Shown: positions 20,548-30,355 of the stretch, piece by piece
Layout: the number at the start of each line of letters is the position of its first letter
Position numbering within the stretch: the first letter of the stretch is position 1
Source of the DNA: Prochlorococcus sp. AG-402-N17
Lineage (GTDB): Bacteria > Cyanobacteriota > Cyanobacteriia > PCC-6307 > Cyanobiaceae
Direction: 5' to 3'
Assembly (NCBI GenBank): GCA_003216455.1
Contig: QCIV01000005.1
Location: forward strand, 1 to 63,456
DNA length: 63,456 bases
The notes under the pieces: model-generated
What the model saw: only the letters and a program-made list of their open reading frames with translations
Database searches by the model: none
What the model was told of the DNA's origin: nothing
Translations under genes and position numbers: made by a program

Positions 20548-21168
20548 TCATCCAATCAAATTATTAATTTTATCTTGAAGGTAAATTGTTACAGAATTCA
20601 GATCATCTCTTGATGAGCTCTGTGGAGGTTGAACAGGTTGTCCCACTTTGATAACGATTTTTGAAAACAAAGGAATAAAGAATTTAAATCTTATTAGTCT
20701 ATGAGAATTAACTATTGCAACAGGCAATAATAATTTTTGATTTTTAAAGGCTAATAATGCTGCACCTTGTTTAGGCTTATTCACTCGACCATTTTTTTGA
20801 CGCGTACCATCAATAAATATTCCAATAGAATTATCATTTGATAATTTTTTACATGCTGTTTGAATGGTATTTTTATCAACAATTCCTCTTTTTACAGGAT
20901 AAGCTCCACAAGCCTTGATAATAAACCCAAGTAAAGGTATTTTAAATAGCTCTGCCTTGGCCATGAAAGATATATTACGTCCAAGAGCATGTCCTAAAAA
21001 AGGAGGGTCAAGCAAAGAACCATGATTAGAAACCATTATAAATGAATTATTTTGCGGAATATTTTCTCTACCAATTAAATTACCTCTAAATGCAAATTTA
21101 TAAATTGGTAATACAAAAAGTTTGCTAACTAATTGATAGATTAATTTTTGAAAAACATCATTTTTCAT
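20548..21168 (-). CDS. plsC: 1-acyl-sn-glycerol-3-phosphate acyltransferase
   Basis: Makes phosphatidic acid at the membrane. 206 aa; the catalytic HX4D motif is NHGSLLD (His49-Asp54), followed by GRNISFMAKAELFKIPLLGF and the substrate motif as FIDGTRQKNGR (usually EGTRS). Last gene of the run rpaB-plsX-fabH-fabD-plsC; 6 bp after the fabD stop, consistent with a phospholipid operon. Confidence 0.92.
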   Translation of the reverse strand: MKNDVFQKLIYQLVSKLFVLPIYKFAFRGNLIGRENIPQNNSFIMVSNHGSLLDPPFLGHALGRNISFMAKAELFKIPLLGFIIKACGAYPVKRGIVDKNTIQTACKKLSNDNSIGIFIDGTRQKNGRVNKPKQGAALLAFKNQKLLLPVAIVNSHRLIRFKFFIPLFSKIVIKVGQPVQPPQSSSRDDLNSVTIYLQDKINNLIG

Positions 21169-21174
21169 AGTTGA

Positions 21175-22071
21175 TTAATAAGTTATTTGATTAGAAGATG
21201 AAACTTGAGAAATTTTTAAATCTTTCATATGTCTTTTTGCTAAACTGCTAAGCACATTTGATGGACCAACTTCAACAAAATGAAGATCATTATCTTTTGC
21301 CATTAAATCCATAGTTTCTCGCCACCTTACGCCATTACACATTTGATTTTCCAATCTAGTTTTAAGCTCTTCAGGATCGTCACATAATGAAGGTTCATAA
21401 TTACTTATTACTGGGAAAGAAGGATTTTTAAACTTAATCTGCTTTAAATACTCAGAAAATTTTACTGCAGGCTCATTCATGAATGGTGAATGGAATGCAC
21501 CTGAAACGTTTAATTTTAGGAATCTTTTACAAGAAATTTCTTTTGATAAATTGTCTAACTCTTCATTAGATCCTGATAAGACAATTTGGGAAGAGCTATT
21601 ATCATTAGCAATTACAACATCTTCACTTTTTTTGACTAATAAATCAAGTTCATTTCTATCAAAACCAATTACTGCTGCCATAGATCCTTGCCCAGCATTT
21701 GCCATTAATTGAGATCTTACTTTTATTAGTGATACGCACTCTTCGAATGAAAAAACATCCGAACAATATAATGCAGCTATTTCCCCAAGACTATGTCCAG
21801 CCACATAAGTTGGTTTAAAACCATTTTCTTTTAAAGCATCTAATAAAATTGATTCAACCAAAAAAAGACAGATTTGTGTATTTTTTGTATTATTCAAATC
21901 ACTAAGAGGATTTGTTGGATCAGAATTTAACTCGCAAATTTGAAATAAATTTCTCTCAAATATCTCAGAAGCATAACTAAACCTCTCTTTTGTGCTCGGC
22001 AAATTTTCAATTTGTTTTGCCATTCCAATTTTTTGCGAACCCTGTCCAGGGAATACCCATGCAACTGTCAT
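21175..22071 (-). CDS. fabD: Malonyl CoA-acyl carrier protein transacylase
   Basis: Transfers malonyl from CoA to ACP for type II fatty acid synthesis. 298 aa; FPGQGSQ near the N-terminus (7-13) and the active-site GHSLGE with Ser94. A His in SGAFHSPFM (about 190-198) completes the catalytic dyad. 18 bp downstream of fabH. Confidence 0.95.
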   Translation of the reverse strand: MTVAWVFPGQGSQKIGMAKQIENLPSTKERFSYASEIFERNLFQICELNSDPTNPLSDLNNTKNTQICLFLVESILLDALKENGFKPTYVAGHSLGEIAALYCSDVFSFEECVSLIKVRSQLMANAGQGSMAAVIGFDRNELDLLVKKSEDVVIANDNSSSQIVLSGSNEELDNLSKEISCKRFLKLNVSGAFHSPFMNEPAVKFSEYLKQIKFKNPSFPVISNYEPSLCDDPEELKTRLENQMCNGVRWRETMDLMAKDNDLHFVEVGPSNVLSSLAKRHMKDLKISQVSSSNQITY

Positions 22072-22089
22072 AATGTTCCTATTTTGTTT

Positions 22090-23097
22090 TTAACCCCATT
22101 TAATCAGGGCTGCACCCCAACTTAACCCAGCACCGAAACCACTTGTAGCAATAATATCATTATGTTTAATCCTGTAATCTCTCACAGCCTCATCCATCAT
22201 TAGTGGAATTGTTGCTGCTGAAGTGTTGCCATACTTTTCTAAATTACTAAGAATCTTTTCTCTTGGAATTTTTAACCTTTCACCTACAGAATCCAATATT
22301 CTTTGATTAGCTTGATGCAGCAAGAGCCAATCTAGTTGATCAGAATTATATTTCATTTTTTTCAACAACTTTTCAAGAATTAGGGGGACTTCTTTAACTG
22401 CGAATTTATAAACTTCCTGACCATTCATCTGAATTGGAGAAAAACCTCCATTTAAATAGTCAATTTCATCAACTATAGAATCCTTATTCTTTTTTGATGG
22501 AAGATTAAGAAAAGAACCCCTTCCCCCATCAGTTCTCATATCAAAACCTATAAAATTATCAAATTCCTTTGTGGCTTCAATTGCTAATGCACCAGCACCA
22601 TCTCCAAAGAGAATACAACTTCTTCTATCGTTCCAATCAACAAAACTTGATAATTGATCAGCTCCAATAATAATAGCCCTTTTAAAACTACCCCCTTTTA
22701 AAAATTGTGAGGCTGTTATTAAGGCAAATAAAAAACCACTACAAGCTGCAGTTAAATCGAAAGCTACAGCATTAGCTGCGCCTAATTTAGCTTGAATGGA
22801 TGGGGCTGATCCAAATAAATCATGAGGAGTAGAAGTAGCTAAAACAATCAAATCAATCGTTTTAATATCCCAATTAGCCATTTCTATAGCAGTTAGAGCC
22901 GCCTTATAACCCATCTCAGTAACATTATCTTCTACGCTAGAGATTCTTCTCTCAGAAATGCCAGTTCTTGATTGTATCCATTCATTGCTTGTATCAACCT
23001 TTTGACTAATTTTTTGATTGGTTAGGATTTGATCAGGTACATAACTTCCGCTTCCCTTGAATGACACTCCAATCTGATTAAAATTTATTCCTTCCAA
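22090..23097 (-). CDS. fabH: 3-oxoacyl-ACP synthase III (KAS III)
   Basis: Initiates fatty acid synthesis by condensing acetyl-CoA with malonyl-ACP. 335 aa; catalytic Cys119 in TAACSGFLFAL, His in LLLHQANQRILDSV and Asn in YGNTSAATIPLMM give the Cys-His-Asn triad of FabH. Between plsX (53 bp) and fabD (18 bp) on the minus strand. Confidence 0.96.
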   Translation of the reverse strand: MEGINFNQIGVSFKGSGSYVPDQILTNQKISQKVDTSNEWIQSRTGISERRISSVEDNVTEMGYKAALTAIEMANWDIKTIDLIVLATSTPHDLFGSAPSIQAKLGAANAVAFDLTAACSGFLFALITASQFLKGGSFKRAIIIGADQLSSFVDWNDRRSCILFGDGAGALAIEATKEFDNFIGFDMRTDGGRGSFLNLPSKKNKDSIVDEIDYLNGGFSPIQMNGQEVYKFAVKEVPLILEKLLKKMKYNSDQLDWLLLHQANQRILDSVGERLKIPREKILSNLEKYGNTSAATIPLMMDEAVRDYRIKHNDIIATSGFGAGLSWGAALIKWG

Positions 23098-23150
23098 AAG
23101 AGTTTTTTAGTTACTTATATTAGTCAAACATAAATTTGACTCAATATGTT

Positions 23151-24557
23151 TTATGAATTTAAAACTTGAAGCTTTTGCAGTTGATTTAAATTGTCCATTA
23201 CACCATGATTCACTGCAGAGTGAGCCAAGCGAAGAGCACTAACTACTGATAAAGATTTGCTACTTCCATGACCAATAACGCAAATACCATTCACCCCAAG
23301 TAATAACGCTCCCCCATGTTCGGCATGATCTAACCTTTTCTTAATTCTTAGTAGATTACTTCTTAAAAAAGCTGAACCAACTTTCCCCCGCCTTCCACGT
23401 GGCAGCTCAGATCTCAAAATATCTAATAAAACTCCTCCCACAGATTCAAGAAATTTCAATAATATATTTCCAGTAAATCCATCACAGACTACTACGTCGA
23501 AACTACCTGATAATACATCTCGCCCTTCACAATTACCTCCAAAATCAAAACTTTTTTCAGCAGATAATAATTCAAATGTTTTGAGAGATAAATCATTACC
23601 TTTACATTCTTCTTCTCCAATATTTAAAAGTCCAATTCTTGGTTTTTGTACTTGTAGTACATCTTTTGCATAAATATTACCTAGGAGAGCAAATTGATGA
23701 AGATAAGATGGCTTACAATCAGTATTTGCGCCGACATCTAAAACTAATACCGGGCGAGTTTGATCCCTAGTTGGAAATAATGCTCCTATGGCTGGCCTCT
23801 CAATCCCTTTCAATCTCCCAATTCTAAATATGGCAGAAGCCATCATGGCGCCTGAATTACCCGCTGAGTAGACAGCTTCAGCTTTATTATTTCTCACTAA
23901 ATCCATTGCTACGTTTATACTTGCAGTTTTCCTTTTTCTAACTGCAGTAGCTTCTTCATTCATCCCAATTGGCTCTCCACTATCAATTAATTCAAGACGA
24001 TTATTATCTATTTCATTTTCTAATAATTCTGCTAAACCAATTTTTTCTGCAGCATCTTTAACTTTTTCAATTTTGCCGACAAACTTTATATTTATTGGAA
24101 ATCTACTTATTGCTTCTAGGCAACCCTCAAGAATTGGACCAGGAGCATAATCTCCACCCATCCCATCAACTGCTATCCAAATTCTTTTAGATTTAGATTC
24201 CTCCACCCTATCTAAAATATTATCGTTATTTTGTAATCTTTTTAATGGGTCAAAAACTAATGGCTGTAATGTATTTTTAGCTATTGAACTAGCATTTGAA
24301 ACTACACTACTAGCAGTATTAACAACAGATTCAGCACTTGAAACTACATTACCTGCAACATTACCTGCAACATTACTAGCTGTGGTTACTACTGATCCCG
24401 CACCAGAAACCATATTACCTGCAACATTACTAGCCGTTGCTGCAGAACTAGCAGCAGTATCAACTATGGAAGTCACAGCCGAATTTCTTTTGTACCAAAT
24501 TACTAATCTTCTGATAGCCCTGGGCTTATTAATTTTTTGCGCTGTTTCTTTCCCCAT
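23151..24557 (-). CDS. plsX: Phosphate acyltransferase PlsX with repetitive N-terminal extension
   Basis: Makes acyl-phosphate from acyl-ACP for phospholipid synthesis. 468 aa, against about 330-350 for the family. The PlsX core starts near residue 125 (IWIAVDGMGGDYAP) and is complete to the end. Residues about 28-96 are a low-complexity Ala/Ser/Val/Asn tract with repeats such as ASNVAGN and SVV(N/T)TASxV, preceded by a basic stretch (KPRAIRRLVIWYKR). It reads like an amphipathic-helix repeat that could bind membrane or protein. Starts 1 bp after the rpaB stop. Confidence 0.93.
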   Translation of the reverse strand: MGKETAQKINKPRAIRRLVIWYKRNSAVTSIVDTAASSAATASNVAGNMVSGAGSVVTTASNVAGNVAGNVVSSAESVVNTASSVVSNASSIAKNTLQPLVFDPLKRLQNNDNILDRVEESKSKRIWIAVDGMGGDYAPGPILEGCLEAISRFPINIKFVGKIEKVKDAAEKIGLAELLENEIDNNRLELIDSGEPIGMNEEATAVRKRKTASINVAMDLVRNNKAEAVYSAGNSGAMMASAIFRIGRLKGIERPAIGALFPTRDQTRPVLVLDVGANTDCKPSYLHQFALLGNIYAKDVLQVQKPRIGLLNIGEEECKGNDLSLKTFELLSAEKSFDFGGNCEGRDVLSGSFDVVVCDGFTGNILLKFLESVGGVLLDILRSELPRGRRGKVGSAFLRSNLLRIKKRLDHAEHGGALLLGVNGICVIGHGSSKSLSVVSALRLAHSAVNHGVMDNLNQLQKLQVLNS

Positions 24558-25304
24558 TTATTTACCATCAAAGGGAGCAATATCGACAATCCGTTGAAAA
24601 AGATATCCAGTCCCCCTTGCTGTCAATATCAATTCTGGATTTGCTGGATCAGCCTCCAGTTTGGATCTTAATCTTGATATATGAACATCGACAACTCTTG
24701 TATCTACATGTCTCTCGGGAGTATATCCCCAAACTTCTTTCAAAATCTCTCCTCTACTAAATGGCTCTCCTGACCTACTCACCAAAAGCTCTAGGAGACT
24801 AAATTCCATACCAGTTAATCTAATTCTCTCATCACTTTTAAAAACTTGTCTTCGATTTGTATCAATTTTTATATCCGTAACCAAAATCAATCCAGAATTA
24901 GGCATTCCAGGAATTTGCTCTTTATCGATTCTTCTGAGAACGCACCTAATTCTAGCTTCTAACTCCTTTGGGCTAAATGGTTTTACTACGTAATCATCAG
25001 CCCCTAATTCTAAACCTGTTATCCTGTCTGCAACATCTCCTAATGCAGTTAACATAACAATTGGAACATCAGAATCTTTCCTTAACTCTTGACAAACTCC
25101 ATAACCATCTAGTTTTGGCATCATGACGTCAAGTACTACTAAATCAGGTTCATAATCTTTAAATAACTTTAGTGCCTCTTTGCCATCACTTGCAGTTACA
25201 ACTTTGTATCCAATCATGGAGAGACGTGTCTCCAGAATTCTTCTAATACTTGCCTCGTCATCTGCGACAAGTATAGTTTCTTTAGTTTGACTAGATAGAG
25301 CCAT
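24558..25304 (-). CDS. rpaB: OmpR-type response regulator RpaB (Ycf27)
   Basis: 248 aa. Receiver domain with phospho-acceptor Asp59 in LVVLDVMMPKLDGYG, then the nearly invariant LTALGDVADRITGLELGADD and VKPFSPKELEARIR; C-terminal winged helix (VDTRVVDVHISRLRSKLE). RpaB partners the kinase NblS/DspA and binds HLR1 elements in hli, psb and psa promoters, acting as the central high-light regulator. A perfect HLR1 copy lies upstream of the hli cluster at 35.2 kb. Leads the plsX-fabH-fabD-plsC run. Confidence 0.94.
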   Translation of the reverse strand: MALSSQTKETILVADDEASIRRILETRLSMIGYKVVTASDGKEALKLFKDYEPDLVVLDVMMPKLDGYGVCQELRKDSDVPIVMLTALGDVADRITGLELGADDYVVKPFSPKELEARIRCVLRRIDKEQIPGMPNSGLILVTDIKIDTNRRQVFKSDERIRLTGMEFSLLELLVSRSGEPFSRGEILKEVWGYTPERHVDTRVVDVHISRLRSKLEADPANPELILTARGTGYLFQRIVDIAPFDGK

Positions 25305-25411
25305 TTGTTTCTATTAGCTAATCAGTAAGAGAATTTATTATTAACCTAATCTAACTTGTAGAGGGGCAATATCCCAAACATTCTAATTCCACTACTTCAT
25401 TCAGAGACTAA

Positions 25412-26773
25412 ATGTCTAGCAAATTATCTACTTTTATTTGTCAGAATTGCGGATCTGAAACTTCTCAATACTTTGGTAGATGCCTAAATTGCAACTCATG
25501 GAATTCCATTGTTGAAGAAATAAAAAGTAAGAGATCTAAATATCAAGAAATAAAAAATATAAAAAATAATAAAATATCTATACCGTTTAACGAGATTTCA
25601 TCAAAAAAAATATCAAGATTTACAAGTGGTTTTAGAGAATTTGATCGAGTGCTTGGAGGTGGAATAGTACCTGGATCTGTTGTTTTACTAGGCGGAGAAC
25701 CAGGTATAGGTAAAAGCACAATAGTTCTTCAATCAGCAGGAAAAATATCTCTTAATGAGAAAGTTTTATATATAACTGCAGAAGAATCTTTAGAGCAAGT
25801 AAAAATTAGATGGGAAAGATTAAATCAAAACAGTATTGATTTACAAATTTTTGCAGAAACCAATTTATCCCTAATTATTGAAGAGATCAAACGTGTAAAT
25901 CCAAATTTCGCAATTATTGATAGTATTCAAGCCATCCATAATCATGAAATGCAAAGTTCTCCAGGATCAGTTTCTCAAGTTAGAGAATGTTCATCTGAAT
26001 TACAAAATCTTGCCAAAGACAATAATATTGCTTTTCTAATAATTGGTCATGTAACCAAAGATGGTGCTTTAGCTGGCCCTAAAACTCTAGAGCATTTAGT
26101 TGATACAGTAATAAATTTTGAAGGAGATAATATTTCCTCACATAGATTACTAAGAAGTATAAAAAATCGATTTGGATCGACCTTCGAAATTGGAATTTTT
26201 GAAATGTTTGAAGAGGGTTTACGAGAGATAAAAAACCCAAGTTCAATTTTTACAAATAAAGAAAACATTTCAGGTGTAACAACTACGATTACAAATGAAG
26301 GCACTCGACCATTAGCAGTTGATATACAAGCACTGGTAAATAAAACTTTTTACAGTAACCCAAAACGTACTACAACTGGAATAAGCATAAATAGATTGCA
26401 TCAAATTCTAGCTGTTATTGAAAAACACGTAGGGATAAAATTATCTGAATTTGATTGTTATATAGCTACTGGTGGGGGTTTTGAGATTAATGATCCATCA
26501 TCTGACTTAGGTGTAGCAATATCAATTTTATCAAGTTTGAAAAATACTCCTCCTTTGGCAAGTAGCTCATTTATTGGGGAATTGGGTTTGAGCGGTCAGG
26601 TTAGAAAATCTAATAACCTTCGAACAAAGATAGAAGAAGCTGTAAGACTAGGGATCAAAAATATCGTAGTCCCGAAACTGGAGGAGGAACTAAATAATAA
26701 TTTTCAAAATTTAATAAATATCAAAGAGATATCCAATATTAAAGAAGCAGTTGATTATTCTTTATCAAAATAA
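25412..26773 (+). CDS. radA: DNA repair protein RadA
   Basis: RecA-like branch-migration helicase. 453 aa: N-terminal zinc finger (Cys10, 13, 24, 27; CQNC and CLNC), Walker A GEPGIGKST near residue 95, the RadA-specific KNRFG motif (SIKNRFGSTFE), and a C-terminal Lon-protease-like domain with GELGLSGQVR. Divergent from rpaB (107-bp gap); convergent with ycf3 (5-bp gap). Confidence 0.95.
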   Translation: MSSKLSTFICQNCGSETSQYFGRCLNCNSWNSIVEEIKSKRSKYQEIKNIKNNKISIPFNEISSKKISRFTSGFREFDRVLGGGIVPGSVVLLGGEPGIGKSTIVLQSAGKISLNEKVLYITAEESLEQVKIRWERLNQNSIDLQIFAETNLSLIIEEIKRVNPNFAIIDSIQAIHNHEMQSSPGSVSQVRECSSELQNLAKDNNIAFLIIGHVTKDGALAGPKTLEHLVDTVINFEGDNISSHRLLRSIKNRFGSTFEIGIFEMFEEGLREIKNPSSIFTNKENISGVTTTITNEGTRPLAVDIQALVNKTFYSNPKRTTTGISINRLHQILAVIEKHVGIKLSEFDCYIATGGGFEINDPSSDLGVAISILSSLKNTPPLASSSFIGELGLSGQVRKSNNLRTKIEEAVRLGIKNIVVPKLEEELNNNFQNLINIKEISNIKEAVDYSLSK

Positions 26774-26778
26774 AAAAA

Positions 26779-27300
26779 TCAAAGGTACATATCAATTGAG
26801 CTTCTGCCTGAGTTTTTCAACCAATTCTCAATATCTAGATATCCACCTGGATAAAGTCTCACTGCTTTAGACCAAACTTCAGCAGCTTTATCAAACCAAA
26901 TATCTCTCTGATCTAAATCACCATTTTGCTCAGCATATCTTCCCCTTTTTTCATAAATTAAACCTATATTTTTCAAGCATGAGGGCTGTTTGGGATTTTC
27001 TACTAATGCTTTTTCATAAGTTTCAATTGACAAATCCTCTTCACCGTTACTCATATATATAATTGCCATATTTTTTAAAGTCTCACCCCTATCAATTTTA
27101 TTTTCTTCAAGCAATAAGCTCTCTTTGTAATACTCTAATGCTTCCGAATAATCCCCATTATTTTGTGCAGCTAAGCCATCTCTATAATAAATATATGCCT
27201 TTTTTTCTTTCTCAGCGATAGGCATTATTTTTACAATAGATTCAGCAATTACAGTAAAAGCTTTATCAATAAAATTGTCTCTGTTTTGATTACTTGGCAC
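26779..27300 (-). CDS. ycf3: Photosystem I assembly protein Ycf3
   Basis: Thylakoid-associated TPR chaperone for PSI assembly. 173 aa with three TPR units: [20 protein letters not shown] (about 40-59), [20 protein letters not shown], and [20 protein letters not shown]. The N-terminus [19 protein letters not shown] is the Ycf3 signature. Divergent from the copper ATPase with a 121-bp AT-rich gap. Confidence 0.95.
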   Translation of the reverse strand: MPSNQNRDNFIDKAFTVIAESIVKIMPIAEKEKKAYIYYRDGLAAQNNGDYSEALEYYKESLLLEENKIDRGETLKNMAIIYMSNGEEDLSIETYEKALVENPKQPSCLKNIGLIYEKRGRYAEQNGDLDQRDIWFDKAAEVWSKAVRLYPGGYLDIENWLKNSGRSSIDMYL

Positions 27301-27421
27301 TGCTCAGAATCTAATAAAATTATTATAGTAATTTAAAAAATAACTATTTAAAAAGTCTATTACATTTATTATTATAGTTAAATATAAAGTCAAGCATTAA
27401 TTTGCTTCTATCGTTAAAAAT

Positions 27422-29716
27422 ATGGAGAGCATTCAATTAAGCGTTACAGGAATGAAGTGCGGAGGTTGTGTTAGTACTGTTGAAAAAATATTAAATAATT
27501 CTGATGGTATTGAAAATGTTTCTGTTAACTTGCTTACTGAAAGTGCTTATTTTGATATTACCCAAAAAGATATTGAAATAGAATCAGTTCTCGAAAATCT
27601 CAAAGAGAATGGTTTCCCATCAAAGATTTACATAAATGATTTTTCAAAAAAAATTAACAAAGCAGAATTAGAAAAAAAAAAGAAATGGAATAATCAATGG
27701 AAAAAACTAACTTTTGCCCTATTACTTTTATTATTTTCAGGATTAGGTCATCTAGCAGAAGGAAGATATATAAATTTTCCAATATTAGGTAATATATTTT
27801 TTCACGCTTCATTAGCAACGTCAGCACTCTTATTTCCTGGAAGAGGAATAATTATTAATGGGTTTAAATCATTTATTAAGAACCATCCCGATATGGATTC
27901 TTTAGTAGCTCTTGGAGTAATTAGCGCATATACAACAAGTCTTCTATCCTTAATATTTCCTGCCACTGGTTTTCCTTGTTTTTTTAATGAGCCAGTTATG
28001 CTATTAGGCTTCATACTGATTGGGCGTTACTTAGAAGAGAGAGCAAGATATCAAACTAGTTCATCCATTGGAGAATTATTAGATCTTCAACCTGAAATGG
28101 CAAATATCTACACAGAAGACAATCAAATAAAGTCAATAAGAGTGAACACTTTGAGACCTGACCAAGAGATTCAAGTTTTAGCAGGAGACAGAGTACCTGC
28201 TGACTGCATTGTTACCCGAGGTAATTCATATGTTGATGTTTCACATATTACTGGAGAATCCAAACCTATAGAAGTAAAAGAAGGCAAAAATCTATCTAGT
28301 GGGTCTTTAAATCTTAATTCAACTCTTAGACTAAAAGTAAAAAAAGTCGGAGGAGATTCTTCTCTTGCAAAACTAGTAAATCTTATTGAGTCTGTAAACG
28401 CTAGAAAACCTCGCATTCAAAGTCTTGCTGATGAAATTGCAGGTAAATTTACTTACTTTGTACTTATTTTTGCTACTTTAACCTTCTTCTTTTGGTGGAA
28501 GGGGGCAGAAAACATATGGCCTGATTTATTAATTTACAATCATGAATTAATCACTCACTCAAGCCATACACTTCATAGTTCGCTTGGTAGTAATGCTGAG
28601 AATTTCCTGAGTTTAGCAATTCAATTGTCAATTGCCGTTTTAGTGATAGCTTGTCCTTGTGCATTAGGTTTAGCCACCCCAACTGTAATCACTGTCGCAT
28701 CAGGTAAAGCAGCAAAAAAAGGGATTTTATTTAAAGGTGGGGATAAAATAGAGATGGCTTCAAAAATTAATCACATTATTTTTGACAAGACAGGTACTTT
28801 AACAAAAGGTAAGCCTTTCATTATTGATTACAAAAATAATGATGATCATTCATTTTTATTAAAAATAGCTGCCAGTTTAGAAAAGGAAAGCAGACATCCA
28901 ATCGCAGATGCCTTAATTCAAGAGGCAAAAAAGCAAAATTTAAGTTTATTTCCAATAAAAAAAATTTTCACTCATTCAGGGCGGGGAATTTCTGGAGAAC
29001 TTAAGTCAATTGATGGACTTATTAATATTGGAAATGTTGAATGGCTACTAAGCAAAGGAATAACTATTGATAGTGATGCAAAAAAAGTCATTGAAAATGA
29101 AGAAACAAAAACGAACACGATCATTGGAGTAAGTATCAAAGATAAGTTATTAGGCTTTATTTTGCTCGGAGATTTACTCAGAGATGATTCAATTAAAACA
29201 GTTCAAAATTTGAGAGAAAACAAATTTAAAATTAACATTTTAAGTGGCGATAGGAAACAAACAGTTTTAGCTTTAGCAAAAAAAATTGGTTGTAAAGAAA
29301 CAGAAGTAAAATGGGATCTTCTTCCTGAAATGAAACTAAAGACTATAGAAAATTTAAAAATTAATAATAAAGTGGCAATGATTGGTGATGGTATTAATGA
29401 TGTCCCAGCCTTAGCATCCTCAGACTTAGGAATTGCGGTAGGATCAGGGACTCAAATAGCGAAGGCAAATGCAGATGTGGTATTAATGGGAGATCAACTA
29501 AATGGATTACCCTACGCCTTAAATCTTGCCAAAAAAACTATAAGAAAAATAAAGCAAAATCTAACATGGGCTTTTGGTTACAACTTACTAGCTATACCTC
29601 TAGCCGCCGGCATTTTATTCCCTAAATACGGCATCCTTCTTACTCCCTCAATAGCAGCATTATTGATGGCTATTAGCTCTATTACAGTTGTAATTAATGC
29701 TTTATATTTGGATTAA
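27422..29716 (+). CDS. Heavy-metal P1B-type ATPase, probable copper transporter
   Basis: 764 aa. N-terminal HMA domain with metal-binding CGGC (Cys13, Cys16 in GMKCGGC). About eight transmembrane helices. TGES actuator, intramembrane CPC in VIACPCALGLATP, phosphorylation site DKTGTLTKG, the HP motif SRHPIADA and hinge GDGINDVPAL. CPC with CxxC is the Cu(I) pattern (CtaA/PacS in cyanobacteria, supplying plastocyanin and cytochrome oxidase); which of the two this is cannot be decided. Its stop abuts the tmk start. Confidence 0.92.
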   Translation: MESIQLSVTGMKCGGCVSTVEKILNNSDGIENVSVNLLTESAYFDITQKDIEIESVLENLKENGFPSKIYINDFSKKINKAELEKKKKWNNQWKKLTFALLLLLFSGLGHLAEGRYINFPILGNIFFHASLATSALLFPGRGIIINGFKSFIKNHPDMDSLVALGVISAYTTSLLSLIFPATGFPCFFNEPVMLLGFILIGRYLEERARYQTSSSIGELLDLQPEMANIYTEDNQIKSIRVNTLRPDQEIQVLAGDRVPADCIVTRGNSYVDVSHITGESKPIEVKEGKNLSSGSLNLNSTLRLKVKKVGGDSSLAKLVNLIESVNARKPRIQSLADEIAGKFTYFVLIFATLTFFFWWKGAENIWPDLLIYNHELITHSSHTLHSSLGSNAENFLSLAIQLSIAVLVIACPCALGLATPTVITVASGKAAKKGILFKGGDKIEMASKINHIIFDKTGTLTKGKPFIIDYKNNDDHSFLLKIAASLEKESRHPIADALIQEAKKQNLSLFPIKKIFTHSGRGISGELKSIDGLINIGNVEWLLSKGITIDSDAKKVIENEETKTNTIIGVSIKDKLLGFILLGDLLRDDSIKTVQNLRENKFKINILSGDRKQTVLALAKKIGCKETEVKWDLLPEMKLKTIENLKINNKVAMIGDGINDVPALASSDLGIAVGSGTQIAKANADVVLMGDQLNGLPYALNLAKKTIRKIKQNLTWAFGYNLLAIPLAAGILFPKYGILLTPSIAALLMAISSITVVINALYLD

Positions 29717-30355
29717 ATGAAAGGAAAATTTATCGTTATTGAGGGTATTGATGGATGTGGCAAAACTACCCAAATAGATGAACTATCTAAATGGCTTCCT
29801 AATAGTGGTCTAATAAAGAAAGGGTCTAAATTAATCACAACTAGAGAGCCTGGAGGCAGTCTTTTAGGAAAAAAACTTAGAGGACTGATTCTTGATAATA
29901 ATAAAAATAACAAGCCTTCATCTCTTGCAGAATTATTGCTTTATTCAGCGGATAGAGCTGAACACGTTTCCAAAATTATTTCACCTGCTTTAAATAACAA
30001 TGATTGGGTAATAAGTGATAGATTTTCCGATTCCACACTGGCTTATCAAGGTTATGGAAGAAATATAAATTTAGAAATAATTAAAAATATTGAATCTATT
30101 GTGTGTCAAGGAGCATCTCCAGATCTCACTTTCTTCTTAGAAATTTCTCCAGAAGAGAGCATATTCCGAAGAAAAAATGAAATTCCAGACAGAATAGAAT
30201 CAGAAGGTATTAGATTTTTAGAAAAAGTAAATGAAGGCTTCAAACTAATTGCCAAACAAAAAAACTGGAAAATAATATCTGCTTCACAAAATATTAAAAC
30301 TATTTCTAATCAAATTAAAGAGACTTTGCTAAACAATTTTTCTAATAACAAATGA
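29717..30355 (+). CDS. tmk: Thymidylate kinase
   Basis: Phosphorylates dTMP to dTDP. 212 aa; P-loop GIDGCGKT (10-17), [11 protein letters not shown] with the DR(E/Y)-type Arg region, [16 protein letters not shown] (about 96-111). The start ATG directly follows the ATPase stop, and the end overlaps holB by 4 bp. Confidence 0.95.
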   Translation: MKGKFIVIEGIDGCGKTTQIDELSKWLPNSGLIKKGSKLITTREPGGSLLGKKLRGLILDNNKNNKPSSLAELLLYSADRAEHVSKIISPALNNNDWVISDRFSDSTLAYQGYGRNINLEIIKNIESIVCQGASPDLTFFLEISPEESIFRRKNEIPDRIESEGIRFLEKVNEGFKLIAKQKNWKIISASQNIKTISNQIKETLLNNFSNNK

